A stretch of 64,000 nt of DNA from an uncultured Pseudomonadota bacterium (GTDB lineage: Bacteria; Pseudomonadota; Gammaproteobacteria; Steroidobacterales; Steroidobacteraceae). The DNA is taken from assembly GCA_903884235.1 (NCBI GenBank), contig CAISEB010000009.1, positions 21,456 to 85,455 of the forward strand, given 5' to 3'. Both the position numbers and the translations under genes were made by a program. This document shows, piece after piece, positions 45,183 to 54,978 of this stretch. How positions within the stretch are numbered: the first letter of the stretch is position 1; every line of letters begins with the position of its first letter. Below the pieces are notes generated by a model. It saw nothing but the letters and a program-made list of their open reading frames with translations, was not told the origin of the DNA and did no database searches.

Positions 45183-46207
45183 TCCCACGGATCGCGCTCG
45201 CCCCGGACTACGAGATCTCGCGGCTGATCAAGGGCGGCTGGCACCTCGCCGGCGGCCACGGCGAGGTCGACCCCGCGACCGCGCGCCGCGACATGGCGCG
45301 CTTCGTCGAGGCCGGCATCACCACCTTCGACTGCGCCGACATCTACACCGGCGTCGAGCAGCTGATCGGCGCGTTCCGGCGCGAATCCCCCGCGCTCGCA
45401 GCGCGCCTCAGGATCCACACCAAGTTCGTGCCGGACCTCGACCGCCTGGGCGACGCGGATGCGCGCTACGTGGAGTCGGTCATCGACCGCTCGCTCGCGC
45501 GGCTCGGCGTCGAGCGGCTCGACCTCGTGCAGTTCCACTGGTGGGACTACGCGGTGCCCCGCTACGTCGAGGTGGCGCTCGAGCTCGAGCGCCTGCGGGC
45601 GAAGGGCAAGATCGACCGCATCGGCGTCACCAACTTCGATGTCCCGCGGCTCGCCGAGATCGTCGCGGCCGGCGTGCCGGTGTTCTCCCACCAGCTGCAG
45701 TACTCGCTGCTCGACGAGCGCCCCGCGGGCGCGATGACCGCGTTCTGCGCGGCGCACCGGATCGCGCTGCTCGGCTACGGCACGGTCGCCGGCGGGTTCC
45801 TGTCGGAGCGCTGGCTCGGCGCCGCCGAGCCCGTGGCGCCGCTCGCCAACCGTTCGCTGACGAAGTACCGGCTGATCCTCGAGGACTTCGGCGACTGGGC
45901 CACGTTCCAGGCGCTGCTCGCGGTGCTGGCGCGCATCGGCGCCCGGCACGGCTGCGACATCGCGACCGTCGCGACGCTCGCGGTGCTCGGCCGAGCGGGC
46001 GTCGCCGCGGCGATCGTCGGGGCGACGAACGACGCCCACCTCGCCGCGCACGTGCGGCTCGGCGAGGTCGTGCTCGACGCCGGCGACCTCGCGGCGATCG
46101 CGGCGGCGACCGCGGCCCGCCACGGGCCGCTCGGCGCGGTCTACGAGCTCGAGCGCGATCGGGACGGGCGCCACGGGCGGATCATGAAGTACAACCTCAA
46201 CACCTGA
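45179..46207 (+). CDS. Aldo/keto reductase
   Basis: The 342-residue TIM-barrel oxidoreductase has FDCADIYTGVEQLIGAF (Asp and Tyr of the tetrad), IHTKFVPDL (Lys), LVQFHWWDY (His), KIDRIGVTNFDVPRLAEI, FSHQLQYSLLD, LGYGTVAGGFLSERWLG and AIVGATNDAHLAAHV for NADPH binding. The start is an unusual TTG at 45179, forced by the absence of ATG or GTG in frame and by the TTGA overlap with the previous gene. Substrate unknown. The amidohydrolase follows after 20 bp. Confidence 0.87.
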   Translation: MIPRIALAPDYEISRLIKGGWHLAGGHGEVDPATARRDMARFVEAGITTFDCADIYTGVEQLIGAFRRESPALAARLRIHTKFVPDLDRLGDADARYVESVIDRSLARLGVERLDLVQFHWWDYAVPRYVEVALELERLRAKGKIDRIGVTNFDVPRLAEIVAAGVPVFSHQLQYSLLDERPAGAMTAFCAAHRIALLGYGTVAGGFLSERWLGAAEPVAPLANRSLTKYRLILEDFGDWATFQALLAVLARIGARHGCDIATVATLAVLGRAGVAAAIVGATNDAHLAAHVRLGEVVLDAGDLAAIAAATAARHGPLGAVYELERDRDGRHGRIMKYNLNT

Positions 46208-46227
46208 ACCGGCAGCGGGAGCCGACC

Positions 46228-47523
46228 ATGACACGAGCATCCGGATGGCTGCTGGGCGCACTCGCGGCGCTCGCCATGGCGACGGCCGTGACGGCGAGCC
46301 CGCTGCCACGCGCGATCGTCGGCGGCACGATCGTCGACCTCGACACGGGACGCGCGATCCCGGACGCGACGATCCTCGTCGAGGGCGAGCGCATCGTCGC
46401 GATGGGACCCGCCGCCACGGTGGCGCTGCCCGCGCAGGTCGAGCGGATCGACGCGCGCGGCAAGTGGCTGCTGCCCGGCCTGATGGACATGCACGTGCAC
46501 CTCGGGCTCGTGCTGCCGGGTGCCGAGGGCGAGGCGCTCGCGCACGAGTCGGAGGCCGCGCTCGCGCTCAGGATGGCCGACAACGCCCGCGCCTCGCTGT
46601 ACGCGGGCACGACGACGGTGCGCCTGACCGGCGAGCAGAGGCACGCCGAGTTCGCGGTCAAGGCGGCGATCGACCGCGGCACGATCCCGGGGCCGCGGAT
46701 CTGGTCGGCCGGCGAGCCCCTGATCCCGACGGGCGGGCACGGCGCGGAGTTCCTCGCCAACGGCGTCGACGGACCGGCCGAGGTCACGAAGTTCACGCGC
46801 CGCCAGATCATGGCGGGTGCGACCTGGATCAAGCTGATGATCAGCAAGGGCCTCGCCGACACCCAGGGCGACATCGCGGCCTCCGACATGACGCCGGAGG
46901 AGATGCGCGCGGCCGTCGCGGTCGCGCACAGCCACGGCGTGAAGGTCGATGCGCACACCGGCTCGCCGGTCGCGACGATGCAGGCGCTCGAGGCCGGTGT
47001 CGACTGCTTCGAGCACGGCTACTACCTCGACGAGGCGGTGTTCCGGGAGATGAAGAAGCGCGGCGGCTGGTACGTGCCGACCATCGTCGTCAGCCAGCAG
47101 GGCGCGCTCGAGTTCTTCGCCAAGATCGGCTCGCCGCCCTGGTACCTGGAACGTGCCCGCTCGGTCGGGCGCTCGCACTGGGCGGCGCTGCAGACGGCGA
47201 TCCGCAGCGGCGTGAACATCGCGATGGGCACCGACCAGTACCCGTTCGAGCCGAACGAGGGCACGGTCGCGGCGGTGCGCGAGACCGAGCTGTACGTCGA
47301 GGCGGGCATGACGCCGCTGCAGGCGCTCAGGTCCGCGACCGTGAACCCGGCGCGGCTGCTCGGCGCCGAGAAGGACCTCGGCGCGCTCGCCGCCGGGCAC
47401 TATGCCGACATCGTCGCCGTGGATGCCGACCCGCTCGCCGACATCCATGCGCTGCGCCGCATCGGCTTCGTGATGAAGGGTGGCACCGTGGTCCGCAACG
47501 ACTGGGCGCCCGGCGCGCGCTGA
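46228..47523 (+). CDS. Exported amidohydrolase, imidazolonepropionase-like
   Basis: The 431-residue protein has a signal peptide (GWLLGALAALAMATAVTA) and the amidohydrolase metal ligands DMHVHLG, the KLMIS lysine, VDAHTGSP, EHGYY and MGTDQYPF, plus ALRSATVNPARLLGAEKDLGALAAGHYADIVAVDADP near the end. This group includes prolidase-like and Xaa-Pro or N-acyl amino acid hydrolases acting in the periplasm. The precise substrate is not clear. The ATG at 46228 is preceded by GGGAGCCGACC. It ends 6 bp before the convergent Mur-ligase gene. Confidence 0.87.
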   Translation: MTRASGWLLGALAALAMATAVTASPLPRAIVGGTIVDLDTGRAIPDATILVEGERIVAMGPAATVALPAQVERIDARGKWLLPGLMDMHVHLGLVLPGAEGEALAHESEAALALRMADNARASLYAGTTTVRLTGEQRHAEFAVKAAIDRGTIPGPRIWSAGEPLIPTGGHGAEFLANGVDGPAEVTKFTRRQIMAGATWIKLMISKGLADTQGDIAASDMTPEEMRAAVAVAHSHGVKVDAHTGSPVATMQALEAGVDCFEHGYYLDEAVFREMKKRGGWYVPTIVVSQQGALEFFAKIGSPPWYLERARSVGRSHWAALQTAIRSGVNIAMGTDQYPFEPNEGTVAAVRETELYVEAGMTPLQALRSATVNPARLLGAEKDLGALAAGHYADIVAVDADPLADIHALRRIGFVMKGGTVVRNDWAPGAR

Positions 47524-47529
47524 GCCGGT

Positions 47530-49374
47530 TCAGCGTCGCGGCGGCGGCGAGGGCGACGTCCGCGCCGCACGGCGCAGGGCGGCGCGCGTCTCGAGCGCGA
47601 GCAGCGCGAGCACGGCCTCGCGCGCCGCCGCGGCGTGGATCGGCATCGCGAGCACGTCCCCGGGACGCGCCCAGGCGAGCGCACAGCGCGCCGCGTCGAG
47701 CTCGGTCGTGCAGACCGGCAGCGCGGACTCCGCGAGCCCGAGGCGCACGAGCTCGGTGCGCAGCAGCCGCGGGATCTCGCCGAGCGCGCGGCCGCGCAGG
47801 TGCGCCTCGTTCTCCTTGACGACGACGAGGGCCGGATGGAACGCGGCGGCGGCGCCGGCGAGCGCGCGGATGTCCTCGTCGAGCCGGTTGCCGGCATGCC
47901 CGAGCAGCACGCCGAGGCGGCCGCGCCCGCCGCGCAGGTGCTCGGCGACGTTGAGCAGGCCGCGGATGCCCTCCGGGTTGTGCGCGTAGTCGACCAGCAC
48001 CTGCACGCCGCCGACGTCGAAGCGCATCAGGCGACCGGGGTTGTCCGCGGGATCCGATCCGAACCGGGCGCAGACCGCGGCGATCGCCTGCGTCGGGATC
48101 CCAATCGCGGCGGCCGCGAGCACCGCCGCGGCGAGGTTCGCGACGTTGTAGGTCGCGCTGCCGCCGACGGCGAGGGGCATCGCGGCCACCGCGCCAAGCG
48201 AGGTCTCGGTGCCCTCGCGCGCGAGCAGGAGTTCGCCCGCGCGCACGCCCGCGGTCGCCCCGCCCGCCGCGCGGTGCAGGACGAGCCGCGGATGGTCGGC
48301 ATCGAGCGCGAACCAGGCGAGCGCGTGGCGTGGCGCGCGCGGCGCGCGCGCCACGAGCTCGGCATCGTCCGCATTCAGCACGAGCAGGCCCTCGTGGCCG
48401 CTCGCCCCGCCGAGCAGTCGCGCGACGGCGAGCTTCACGTCGGCGAGCCCGGCGAGGTCGTGGATGCCGTACTCGCCGAAATGATCGGCGCTGATGTTGG
48501 TGACGACAGCGACGTCGGCCGAGGTCATCGCGAAGCCGCGCCTGAGGATGCCGCCGCGCGCGGTCTCGATGATCGCGACCTCGGTGCGCCGGTCGCGCAG
48601 CACGAGCCGTGCGCCCGCCGGCCCCGCGTAGTCGCCACTCTCGACCCGCGCCCCGCCCACGTGCACGCCGTCGGTCGAGTTGTAGGCGGCGATGCGGCCG
48701 GCCTCGGTGGCACACGCGGCCAGCAGGCGCACGGTCGTGGTCTTGCCGTTCGATCCGGTGACCGCGACCGTCGGCACGCCGTGCAGCTGCGACCACGGCA
48801 CCGCGTCGGGATCCGGCAGGGCCGCGAGCGGCCAGCTCGTGCCACCGGCGCCGGCACCGAGCGTGAGCGCGTCCTCGTCGAGGACGCGCTGCAGGGGACC
48901 CGCGCGCGCGAGCAGCGCGCAGAGCCTTGGGTTCCGCTCGCGCGCGGCGAGCGCCTCGAGTCGCGCACGCGCCATCGCCTCGTCGATCGCCGGCGGGATC
49001 ACGTCTGCCGGGTCGCGGGCGTTCTCGAGCGCCTCTGCGAGCAGCGCCGCCGGCAGCGCCGGCCAGCGCAGCGGATCGAGCTCGGCCACGGTCGCGGCGA
49101 TGGCCCACTCGTTGAGCTCGGTCGCCGTGAACAGCGCATCGCACGGCGCCTCGATCGCGAGCGAGGCGCCCGTCGCGTGGCGCCGGACGACGATGGCGCC
49201 GGCCGGCCAGCCGAGCCCGTCGCGCGCGCGCGACGCGCACCCGCCAGCCGCCGAGCACGCGCTCGTCGGGGGCGACGCCGGCGAGCTCGAGCACCGCGCC
49301 GGGACCCGCGAAGTAGAGGTTGCCGCCGGTCAGGCGCCGCGAGTCGGCGAACGGCAGCGCCGGTGGCGTGTTCA
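47530..49374 (-). pseudogene. Mur-ligase-type paralog of cyanophycin synthetase, frame broken near the N-terminus
   Basis: The long frame from 49089 down to 47530 encodes a Mur-ligase domain: VAVTGSNGKTTTVRLLA (P-loop), IETARGGILRRGFAMTSADVAVVTNISADHFGEYG, NVANLAAAVLAAAAIG, VLVDYAHNPEGIRGLL. It has no ATP-grasp domain and resembles the short CphA-like Mur ligases found beside cphA in other proteobacteria. The homologous N-terminus (PALPFADSRRLTGGNLYFAGPG, then ELAGVAPDERVLGGWRVR) lies in another frame upstream to 49374. The switch falls in a (CG)6 tract at 49221-49232, and one more CG unit would restore a single frame. No ATG, GTG or TTG suits the restored N-terminus well. The cause is either an assembly error or a real slippage mutation. 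Confidence 0.7.
49221..49232. repeat. (CG)6 dinucleotide tract at the frame break
   Basis: Six CG units coincide with the point where the N- and C-terminal coding frames of the Mur-ligase paralog disagree. Loss or gain of one unit would switch the reading frame. Confidence 0.6.
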
Positions 49375-52185
49375 GTCTTCGGTCTCCGGCGCCAGTCGCA
49401 CGCCGCGCTCGTCGCGGATCAGGCCCTCGAGGCTGAGTCCCGGCCCGCCGTCGCCGGCGCCCGGCGTCGGGTCGGCGGCGTAGCTCGCCGGCGGCGCCGT
49501 GAACGACTCCGCGGCGGCGGCGGCCGGCGGCGCGGCGCCGTTGGCACGGAACTTCGTGATCTGCTTCCAGGAACGGACCAGCGCGTCGGCGAACACGAGC
49601 AGCAGGTCGCCCGGGCGACCCATCTCGAGCGCGGCGGCGATCGCCTCCTCCTCGTCGGGGATGATCGAGATCGCCGACTCCGGCACGCCCGCGGCGCGCA
49701 GTGCCGCGGCCTGGATCCGCGGCACCTCGTCCGCCGTACGGTTGCGCAGGCTGTCGTCGCGCCGGCAGATGTAGTGGTCGAAGCGCCCGGCGACCGCGTT
49801 GGCGATCGCGACCAGGTCCTCGTCGCGCCGGTCCCCGGGACCCGCGAGCACGACGATGCGCCGCCCCGGCACGTCGAGGCGGCAGGCGAGGTCGGCCATG
49901 GCGCCGACCGCATGCGCGTTGTGGCCGTAGTCGAACAGCACCTTGAACGGATGCTCGTTGAACACGTTCATGCGCCCCGGCGCCTGGAAGAACGTCGAGT
50001 CGAAGGTCCTGAGCGCCTGGCGGATCGCATCGAGCTTGATGCCGAACGAGAACGCCATCGCCGCCGCGAACATCGCGTTCTGCACGTTGTGCATCGCGCG
50101 ACCCTCGAGCGTCGCCGGGATCAGGTGCGTCCAGACGAGCGGGATATGCCCGCCGCGGTCATAGAGCGCGATCATCTGGCCGTTGACGCCGGCCTCGAGC
50201 GCGCAGGCGCGTCCGCCCGCCCGGATGTGCTCGCGCACGAGCGCGTGCTGCGGGTTCGTGGTCACGTAGCAGATCGTCTTCGCCTCGGTGTGCGCGGCCA
50301 TGCGCAGCACCAGCGGATCGTCGGCGTTCAGCACCGCGCAGTCGGTCGCGACCTCGATCACGATGCGCTTGATCTCGGCCAGCTGCTCGAGCGTGTCGAT
50401 GCCCTTGAGGCCGAGGTGGTCGGACTGCACGTTGAGGACCGCGCCGACATTGACCTCGCGCACGCCCATGCCGGAGCGCAGCAGGCCACCGCGCGCGGTC
50501 TCGAGCACCGCGAAGTCGATCTGCGGATCGGCGAGCACCATGCGGGCGGACACCGGGCCCGTCATGTCGCCCTGCACCGTGCGCTGGCCGTCGATGTAGA
50601 CGCCGTCGGTCGTCGTGAAGCCGGGCGTGTAGCCCGCCATCTTGACGATGTGGGCGAGCATGCGGGTCGTCGTCGTCTTGCCGTTCGTGCCGGTGATCGC
50701 CGCGATCGGCACGCGCGAGGGCGCGTTGCCGGGGAACAGCATGTCGATCACGGGGCCGGCGGCATCGCGCGGCGTGCCCTCGCTCGGCGCCACGTGCATG
50801 CGGAACCCGGGGGCCGCGTTGACCTCGCAGATGCCGCCGCCGATCTTGCGGTAGCTCTCGGTGATGTTCTTCGAGAGGAAGTCGACGCCGCCGACGTCGA
50901 GGCCGATCGCGCGCACCGCGCGCTCCGCCATCTCGCGGTTGTCCGGATGGATGACGTCGGTGACGTCGGTCGCCGTGCCGCCGGTCGAGAGGTTGGCCGT
51001 CGAGCGCAGGTAGACGACCTGGCCGGGCTCCGGCACCGACGCCGCGGTCATGCCGGCGCGCTCGAGCATCTTCTCGGCCTGCGCGTCGAGCTCGAGGCGC
51101 GTCAGCACCTTCTCGTGGCCCACGCCGCGGCGCGGGTCGCTGTTGACGATGTCGATCAGCTCGACGATGGTCCTCGCGCCGTCGCCGACGACGTGGCCCG
51201 GCGTGCGGCGCGTCGCCGCGACCAGCTCGCCGTTGACGACCAGCAGCCGGTGGTCGTCGCCCTCGAGGAACGTCTCGACGATCACCGAGCGGGAGTGCTC
51301 GCGCGCCACCTCGTAGCCGTGCGCAACCTCCTCCTCGGTCGTGAGGCGGATCGAGATGCCGCGGCCGTGGTTGCCGTTGTAGGGCTTGGTCACCACCGGG
51401 TAGCCGATGCGGCGCGCGGCGCGCACGGCCTGGCCCACGCTCTGCACGAGCTCCTGCTGCGGGACCGGCAGCCCGAGCGTCGCGAGGATCTTGTTGGTCT
51501 CCTCCTTGTCGCTCGCGAGCTCCACCGCGATGTGGCTGGTGCGGCCGGTGACCGTGGCCTGGATGCGCTGCTGGAAGCGGCCGTGGCCGAGCTGCACCAG
51601 CGACTGGTCGTTGAGGCGCAGCCACGGGATGCCCCGTGACTCGGCGGCCTTCACGAGCGAGGCGGTCGAGGGCCCTAGCGCGCGGCGCTGCGCGAAGCGG
51701 ATGAACTCGTCGCGTACCTCGGGCCAGCTCCAGTCCTCGGGCACGGCGCCGGCGGGCCGCAGCGACTCGGGCAGCAGCGAGCACAGCAGCCTGAGGCCAA
51801 GTTCGCCGGCCGCGATGCCCTCGTCGCGCTGGGCATACTCGTAGACGACCGTGTAGACGCCGGGGCTGCCGGCACTGCGGGTCTTGCCGAAGGTGACTTC
51901 CTCGCCGGCGATGTTCTGCAGCTCGATCGCGACGTGCTCGAGGACGTGGCCGAGCCAGGTGCCGTCGTCCTCGCGCATGCGCCGCAGGAACCCGCCGGGC
52001 ACCCGGTAGGAACAGCCGTGCTCGGCAAGGCCGGGCAGCGCGGCGGCGAGGCCGTCGACGAACGCGGCACCGAGCCGGCCGGTCGGCCAGGCCTCGAGCG
52101 GACCCAGGTCGAGGTCGAGCTTGATGACGGGGAAATGCGCGTGCAGGGACGGGCCGACATAGACGGAGCGGTCGAGGATACGCAT
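49372..52185 (-). CDS. cphA: Cyanophycin synthetase
   Basis: CphA polymerises aspartate and arginine, without ribosomes, into cyanophycin, a nitrogen and carbon store. The 937-residue protein has the N-terminal domain (MRILDRSVYVGPSLHAHFPVIKLDLDLGPLEAWPT, GHVLEHVAIELQNIAGE), an ATP-grasp domain (about residues 200-480, with PVVTKPYNGNHGRGISIRL, EGDDHRLLVVNGELVA and ICEVNAAPGFRMH) and a Mur-ligase domain with P-loop GTNGKTTTTR at 499-508 and GQRTVQGDMTGP. It has the usual two active sites and an Ala/Pro-rich tail ending SLEGLIRDERGVRLAPETED. The ATG at 52185 starts the conserved sequence. It lies 106 bp after cphB. Confidence 0.97.
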   Translation of the reverse strand: MRILDRSVYVGPSLHAHFPVIKLDLDLGPLEAWPTGRLGAAFVDGLAAALPGLAEHGCSYRVPGGFLRRMREDDGTWLGHVLEHVAIELQNIAGEEVTFGKTRSAGSPGVYTVVYEYAQRDEGIAAGELGLRLLCSLLPESLRPAGAVPEDWSWPEVRDEFIRFAQRRALGPSTASLVKAAESRGIPWLRLNDQSLVQLGHGRFQQRIQATVTGRTSHIAVELASDKEETNKILATLGLPVPQQELVQSVGQAVRAARRIGYPVVTKPYNGNHGRGISIRLTTEEEVAHGYEVAREHSRSVIVETFLEGDDHRLLVVNGELVAATRRTPGHVVGDGARTIVELIDIVNSDPRRGVGHEKVLTRLELDAQAEKMLERAGMTAASVPEPGQVVYLRSTANLSTGGTATDVTDVIHPDNREMAERAVRAIGLDVGGVDFLSKNITESYRKIGGGICEVNAAPGFRMHVAPSEGTPRDAAGPVIDMLFPGNAPSRVPIAAITGTNGKTTTTRMLAHIVKMAGYTPGFTTTDGVYIDGQRTVQGDMTGPVSARMVLADPQIDFAVLETARGGLLRSGMGVREVNVGAVLNVQSDHLGLKGIDTLEQLAEIKRIVIEVATDCAVLNADDPLVLRMAAHTEAKTICYVTTNPQHALVREHIRAGGRACALEAGVNGQMIALYDRGGHIPLVWTHLIPATLEGRAMHNVQNAMFAAAMAFSFGIKLDAIRQALRTFDSTFFQAPGRMNVFNEHPFKVLFDYGHNAHAVGAMADLACRLDVPGRRIVVLAGPGDRRDEDLVAIANAVAGRFDHYICRRDDSLRNRTADEVPRIQAAALRAAGVPESAISIIPDEEEAIAAALEMGRPGDLLLVFADALVRSWKQITKFRANGAAPPAAAAAESFTAPPASYAADPTPGAGDGGPGLSLEGLIRDERGVRLAPETED

Positions 52186-52291
52186 GGCGGTCGGCTTCAC
52201 TCCCTGTGGCGAGGACGGCACGGGGCGGCCGTCGCGCGGCCGGCCCCTCTCTATATCCATGTCGGCGTCCCCGCCGGGCGGGGACGTTCGG

Positions 52292-53131
52292 TCATTCCTT
52301 CGGGCGCTGCAGGGCGCTGGCGTCCGCCACCCGCGAGTGCAGGTTGAACGTCGCGCCGGCGACCAGCACGTGCAGCCGGAGCCCGAGCATGCACACGGGC
52401 TGGCCTTCGTTGATCGAGTCCATCGACGAGTAGCTGACATCCGCGCCATCGACGATGGTCACGCCACCGCTGCCCTCGACGTGGATCGTCTCGTCCGGCG
52501 CGATGAACGCGGCCGTGTCCTCGTCGAGGCCGATCCCGACCGCGAACGGGTTGTAGGCGAGCGCCGTCATCAGGCGCCCGAGCCGGTCGCGCTGGCGGAA
52601 GTGCTGGTCGATGATGAAGCGGTTGGTGAGCCCGAGGCCGGGCGCGAGGCGCACGCTGCCGGAGATCACCGAGGAGCCCTCGTCGCCGAACGCGATCATG
52701 TGCTCGGACAGGATGCTGGCGCCCGCGCTCGTGCCGCCGACCGTCACGCCGTTCGCGTTGCGGCTGCGCACCAGCTTCGCGACCGGCGTGCCGCCGAGCA
52801 GCGTCGACAGGCGCAGTTGGTTGCCGCCGGTGAAGAAGATGCCGGTGGCGACGCCGAGGCGCTCGAGCCGGCCCGGCTCCTGGCAGTCGCGGCGCGTGTC
52901 GAAGTCCATGACCGTCACGCGCAGGGCACCGAGGTCACGGAACAGCCGCTCGTAGCGCGGGCCGGTCTCGTTCATCCGGCTCGCGGTCGGAATCACGACG
53001 ATGTCGGCCTGCTCGCCTCCCGAGACGCGCACGAAGCGCTCGAGGATGTGGCGGTCGTTCTCCTTGTTCTCGGCGCCGCCGATCGGGACGATCCAGCCCC
53101 GCTCCTGGCCTTCCGGTACTTTGCTCGGCAC
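52292..53131 (-). CDS. cphB: Cyanophycinase
   Basis: Cyanophycinase is a serine exopeptidase that cuts cyanophycin into beta-Asp-Arg dipeptides in the cytoplasm. The 279-residue protein has WIVPIGGAENKENDRHILERFV, VVIPTASR, FFTGGNQLRLSTLLGGTP and the nucleophile motif GGTSAGAS with Ser135, close to Ser132 of the Synechocystis enzyme. GTG at 53131 follows GGGAGACGAC and gives the standard length; the frame stays open upstream, but those codons belong to iadA in another frame. It lies 29 bp after iadA. Confidence 0.95.
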   Translation of the reverse strand: MPSKVPEGQERGWIVPIGGAENKENDRHILERFVRVSGGEQADIVVIPTASRMNETGPRYERLFRDLGALRVTVMDFDTRRDCQEPGRLERLGVATGIFFTGGNQLRLSTLLGGTPVAKLVRSRNANGVTVGGTSAGASILSEHMIAFGDEGSSVISGSVRLAPGLGLTNRFIIDQHFRQRDRLGRLMTALAYNPFAVGIGLDEDTAAFIAPDETIHVEGSGGVTIVDGADVSYSSMDSINEGQPVCMLGLRLHVLVAGATFNLHSRVADASALQRPKE

Positions 53132-53160
53132 GTCGTCTCCCGTCTCTAGGTCTTCAGTCT

Positions 53161-54333
53161 TCAGTCTTCGAAGGTGCCGCGGCGCACCGCCGCACCATCC
53201 TGCAGGTGGATGCGGCCGCGCACGATCACCGTCTGCACCGCGCCGTCGCCGTCGAGCGCGACGAGGTCGGCATCGCCGCCGGTCGCGATCGTGCCCTTGC
53301 CGGCCAGCCGCAGCAGGCGCGCCGGGTTCGCGGTGAACGCCGGCAGCACGCGCTCGAGCGGCAGCCCGCGCGCGAGCAGCGATCGGATCGTGTCCATCAG
53401 CGCACCGGCATGGCCGACGTCCATGCGGCAGACGCGGCCGTCGCCGTCGAAGCACGGCAGGCAGCCACCGGCGTCCGAACTCACGGTGATCCGCTCGGGC
53501 GGCGCACCGGAGGCGAGGTAGTGCAGCAGCGCGTCCCCGGCCGAGTACGCATCCTCGCCGTCCGACACCGGGAACGCGGTGACGTCGATCGTCGTGCCGC
53601 GCTGGGCGAGCAGGATCGCCTCCTCGAGGAGCGCCTTGCGACGGTTGACGTGGGTCGGATGGAACACGCGCGCCGGCAGCTCGCTGTGGTCGAGTGCGCG
53701 CCGCACGGGCTCGAGGCCGCGCGCGCCGTCACCGAGGTGCAGGTGCAGGATGCCGGCCTTGCCGGTCATGAGGCCGGCGACGTGCGCGTCGGCGGCGAGG
53801 CGCAGCAGCTCCTCCGGCGTCGGCTGGCTGGAGCGGTGGTCGCTGATGGCGACCTCGCCGATGCCGATCATCGGTTCCAGGTAGACGAGGTCGGCCCGCA
53901 CGCTGCCGGTCAGCGTCGCCGGCGGCAGGTGGTAGCCGCCGGTCCACGCCCAGGCGTTCAGGCCTTCCTCGCGCAGCGCGTACACCGTCGCGAGGAGTTC
54001 CCCCGGCGTGCGGGTCACATCGTCCGTGCCGAGCAGGCCGACGACGCTCGTGACGCCGCCGCGGGAGAACCGACTCAGCGGCACGGGGGGGACGCGCGTG
54101 CGGAAGCCCGCCTCGCCGCCGCCGCCGGTGACGTGCACGTGGCCGTCGACGAGGCCGGGGATCAGCCGCGCACCGGCGAGGTCGAGGACCCCGGCGTCGG
54201 CGCCGAGGGCGCCGGCGAGCGCCGCGCGCGTCCCGGCCGGGCCCATCCACAGGATCCGCCCGCCGCCGACCAGCAGGTCCTGCCGCCCCCGGGGCTCGGG
54301 GGCGTAGACGTCAGCGTTCTGCAGCAACAGCAT
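53161..54333 (-). CDS. iadA: Isoaspartyl dipeptidase (beta-aspartyl peptidase)
   Basis: IadA hydrolyses beta-Asp dipeptides, here most likely the beta-Asp-Arg released by cyanophycinase, giving free Asp and Arg. The 390-residue amidohydrolase-fold protein has GLVDGHVHVTGGGGEAGF, GTDDVTRTPGELLATVYALREEGLNAW, the metal ligands in LHLHLGDGARG and ARVFHPTHVNRRKALLEEA, and TVSSDAGGCLPCF. The length from ATG 54333 equals that of E. coli IadA; upstream in-frame starts (GTG 54345, ATG 54366) are possible. It is the first gene of the cyanophycin cluster. Confidence 0.94.
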   Translation of the reverse strand: MLLLQNADVYAPEPRGRQDLLVGGGRILWMGPAGTRAALAGALGADAGVLDLAGARLIPGLVDGHVHVTGGGGEAGFRTRVPPVPLSRFSRGGVTSVVGLLGTDDVTRTPGELLATVYALREEGLNAWAWTGGYHLPPATLTGSVRADLVYLEPMIGIGEVAISDHRSSQPTPEELLRLAADAHVAGLMTGKAGILHLHLGDGARGLEPVRRALDHSELPARVFHPTHVNRRKALLEEAILLAQRGTTIDVTAFPVSDGEDAYSAGDALLHYLASGAPPERITVSSDAGGCLPCFDGDGRVCRMDVGHAGALMDTIRSLLARGLPLERVLPAFTANPARLLRLAGKGTIATGGDADLVALDGDGAVQTVIVRGRIHLQDGAAVRRGTFED

Positions 54334-54420
54334 CGGGGTCGTCACGATGCCCGGATCATGCCCCATCCGCGGCCGGTTCCCAACCCGGCCTGACCGGGGT
54401 CGGCGGTCGTCCGCAGGGCC

Positions 54421-54864
54421 TCAGGCACGGGTGATCAGGACGATCGGAATCTGCCGCTCCGTCTTCTGCTGGTAGAGCTCGAACGGCGCGTAGAGGCCGA
54501 CCATCTGCGGCCAGAGGGCCGCGCGTTCGGCGGCATCCGCCGTGCGCGCCCGCGCGGCGAACACGTCGCCCTTCACCTGGAGGCGCACGTTCGGGTCCGC
54601 GACCAGGTTGAGGTACCAGGCCGGATGCGCGGGCGCGCCCCCCTTGGAGGCGACGATGGCGTACTCCGCGCCATGCCGCCCGAAGATCAGCGGCATCGTC
54701 AGCGCGCGCCCGGACTTGCGGCCGGTGGTGGTCAGCAGCAGCGTCGGCACATTGCCGGTGCCGCCACCGAGCGTGGCGTCCCACCAGTAGCCGTCCTCGC
54801 CGTTCGTCGCGATGTAGCGCGCCAGGTGGTCCTGGATCCAGGCGGGAAGTTTGGATTCAGCCAT
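54421..54864 (-). CDS. Nitroreductase family deazaflavin-dependent oxidoreductase (DDN-like)
   Basis: The 147-residue protein shows VPTLLLTTTGRKSGRALTMPLIFGRHGAEYAIVASKGGAPAHPAWYLNLVADPNVRLQVKGDVF, the core of the split-barrel DDN/F420-dependent quinone reductase-like family, and a C-terminal YQQKTERQIPIVLITR. Many proteobacterial members lack F420 and may use FMN or another flavin, so the cofactor is uncertain. The ATG at 54864 has GAGGTCGACCC before it. It is on the same strand as the cyanophycin genes, 87 bp before iadA. Confidence 0.85.
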   Translation of the reverse strand: MAESKLPAWIQDHLARYIATNGEDGYWWDATLGGGTGNVPTLLLTTTGRKSGRALTMPLIFGRHGAEYAIVASKGGAPAHPAWYLNLVADPNVRLQVKGDVFAARARTADAAERAALWPQMVGLYAPFELYQQKTERQIPIVLITRA

Positions 54865-54978
54865 CGGGTCGACCTCGTGCGGGCGTGCTGCGGGAAACGC
54901 CAGTATGCGCCGCACCCTTCATGGCCGTCGGACGACACGTTACCCGCTACACTGTCCGCCCCGATCAAGGAGGATCCC

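Noticed and set aside
47635..51639. A 1334-codon plus-strand open frame
   Set aside because: It is antisense to cphA and the Mur-ligase paralog and shows no recognisable domain.
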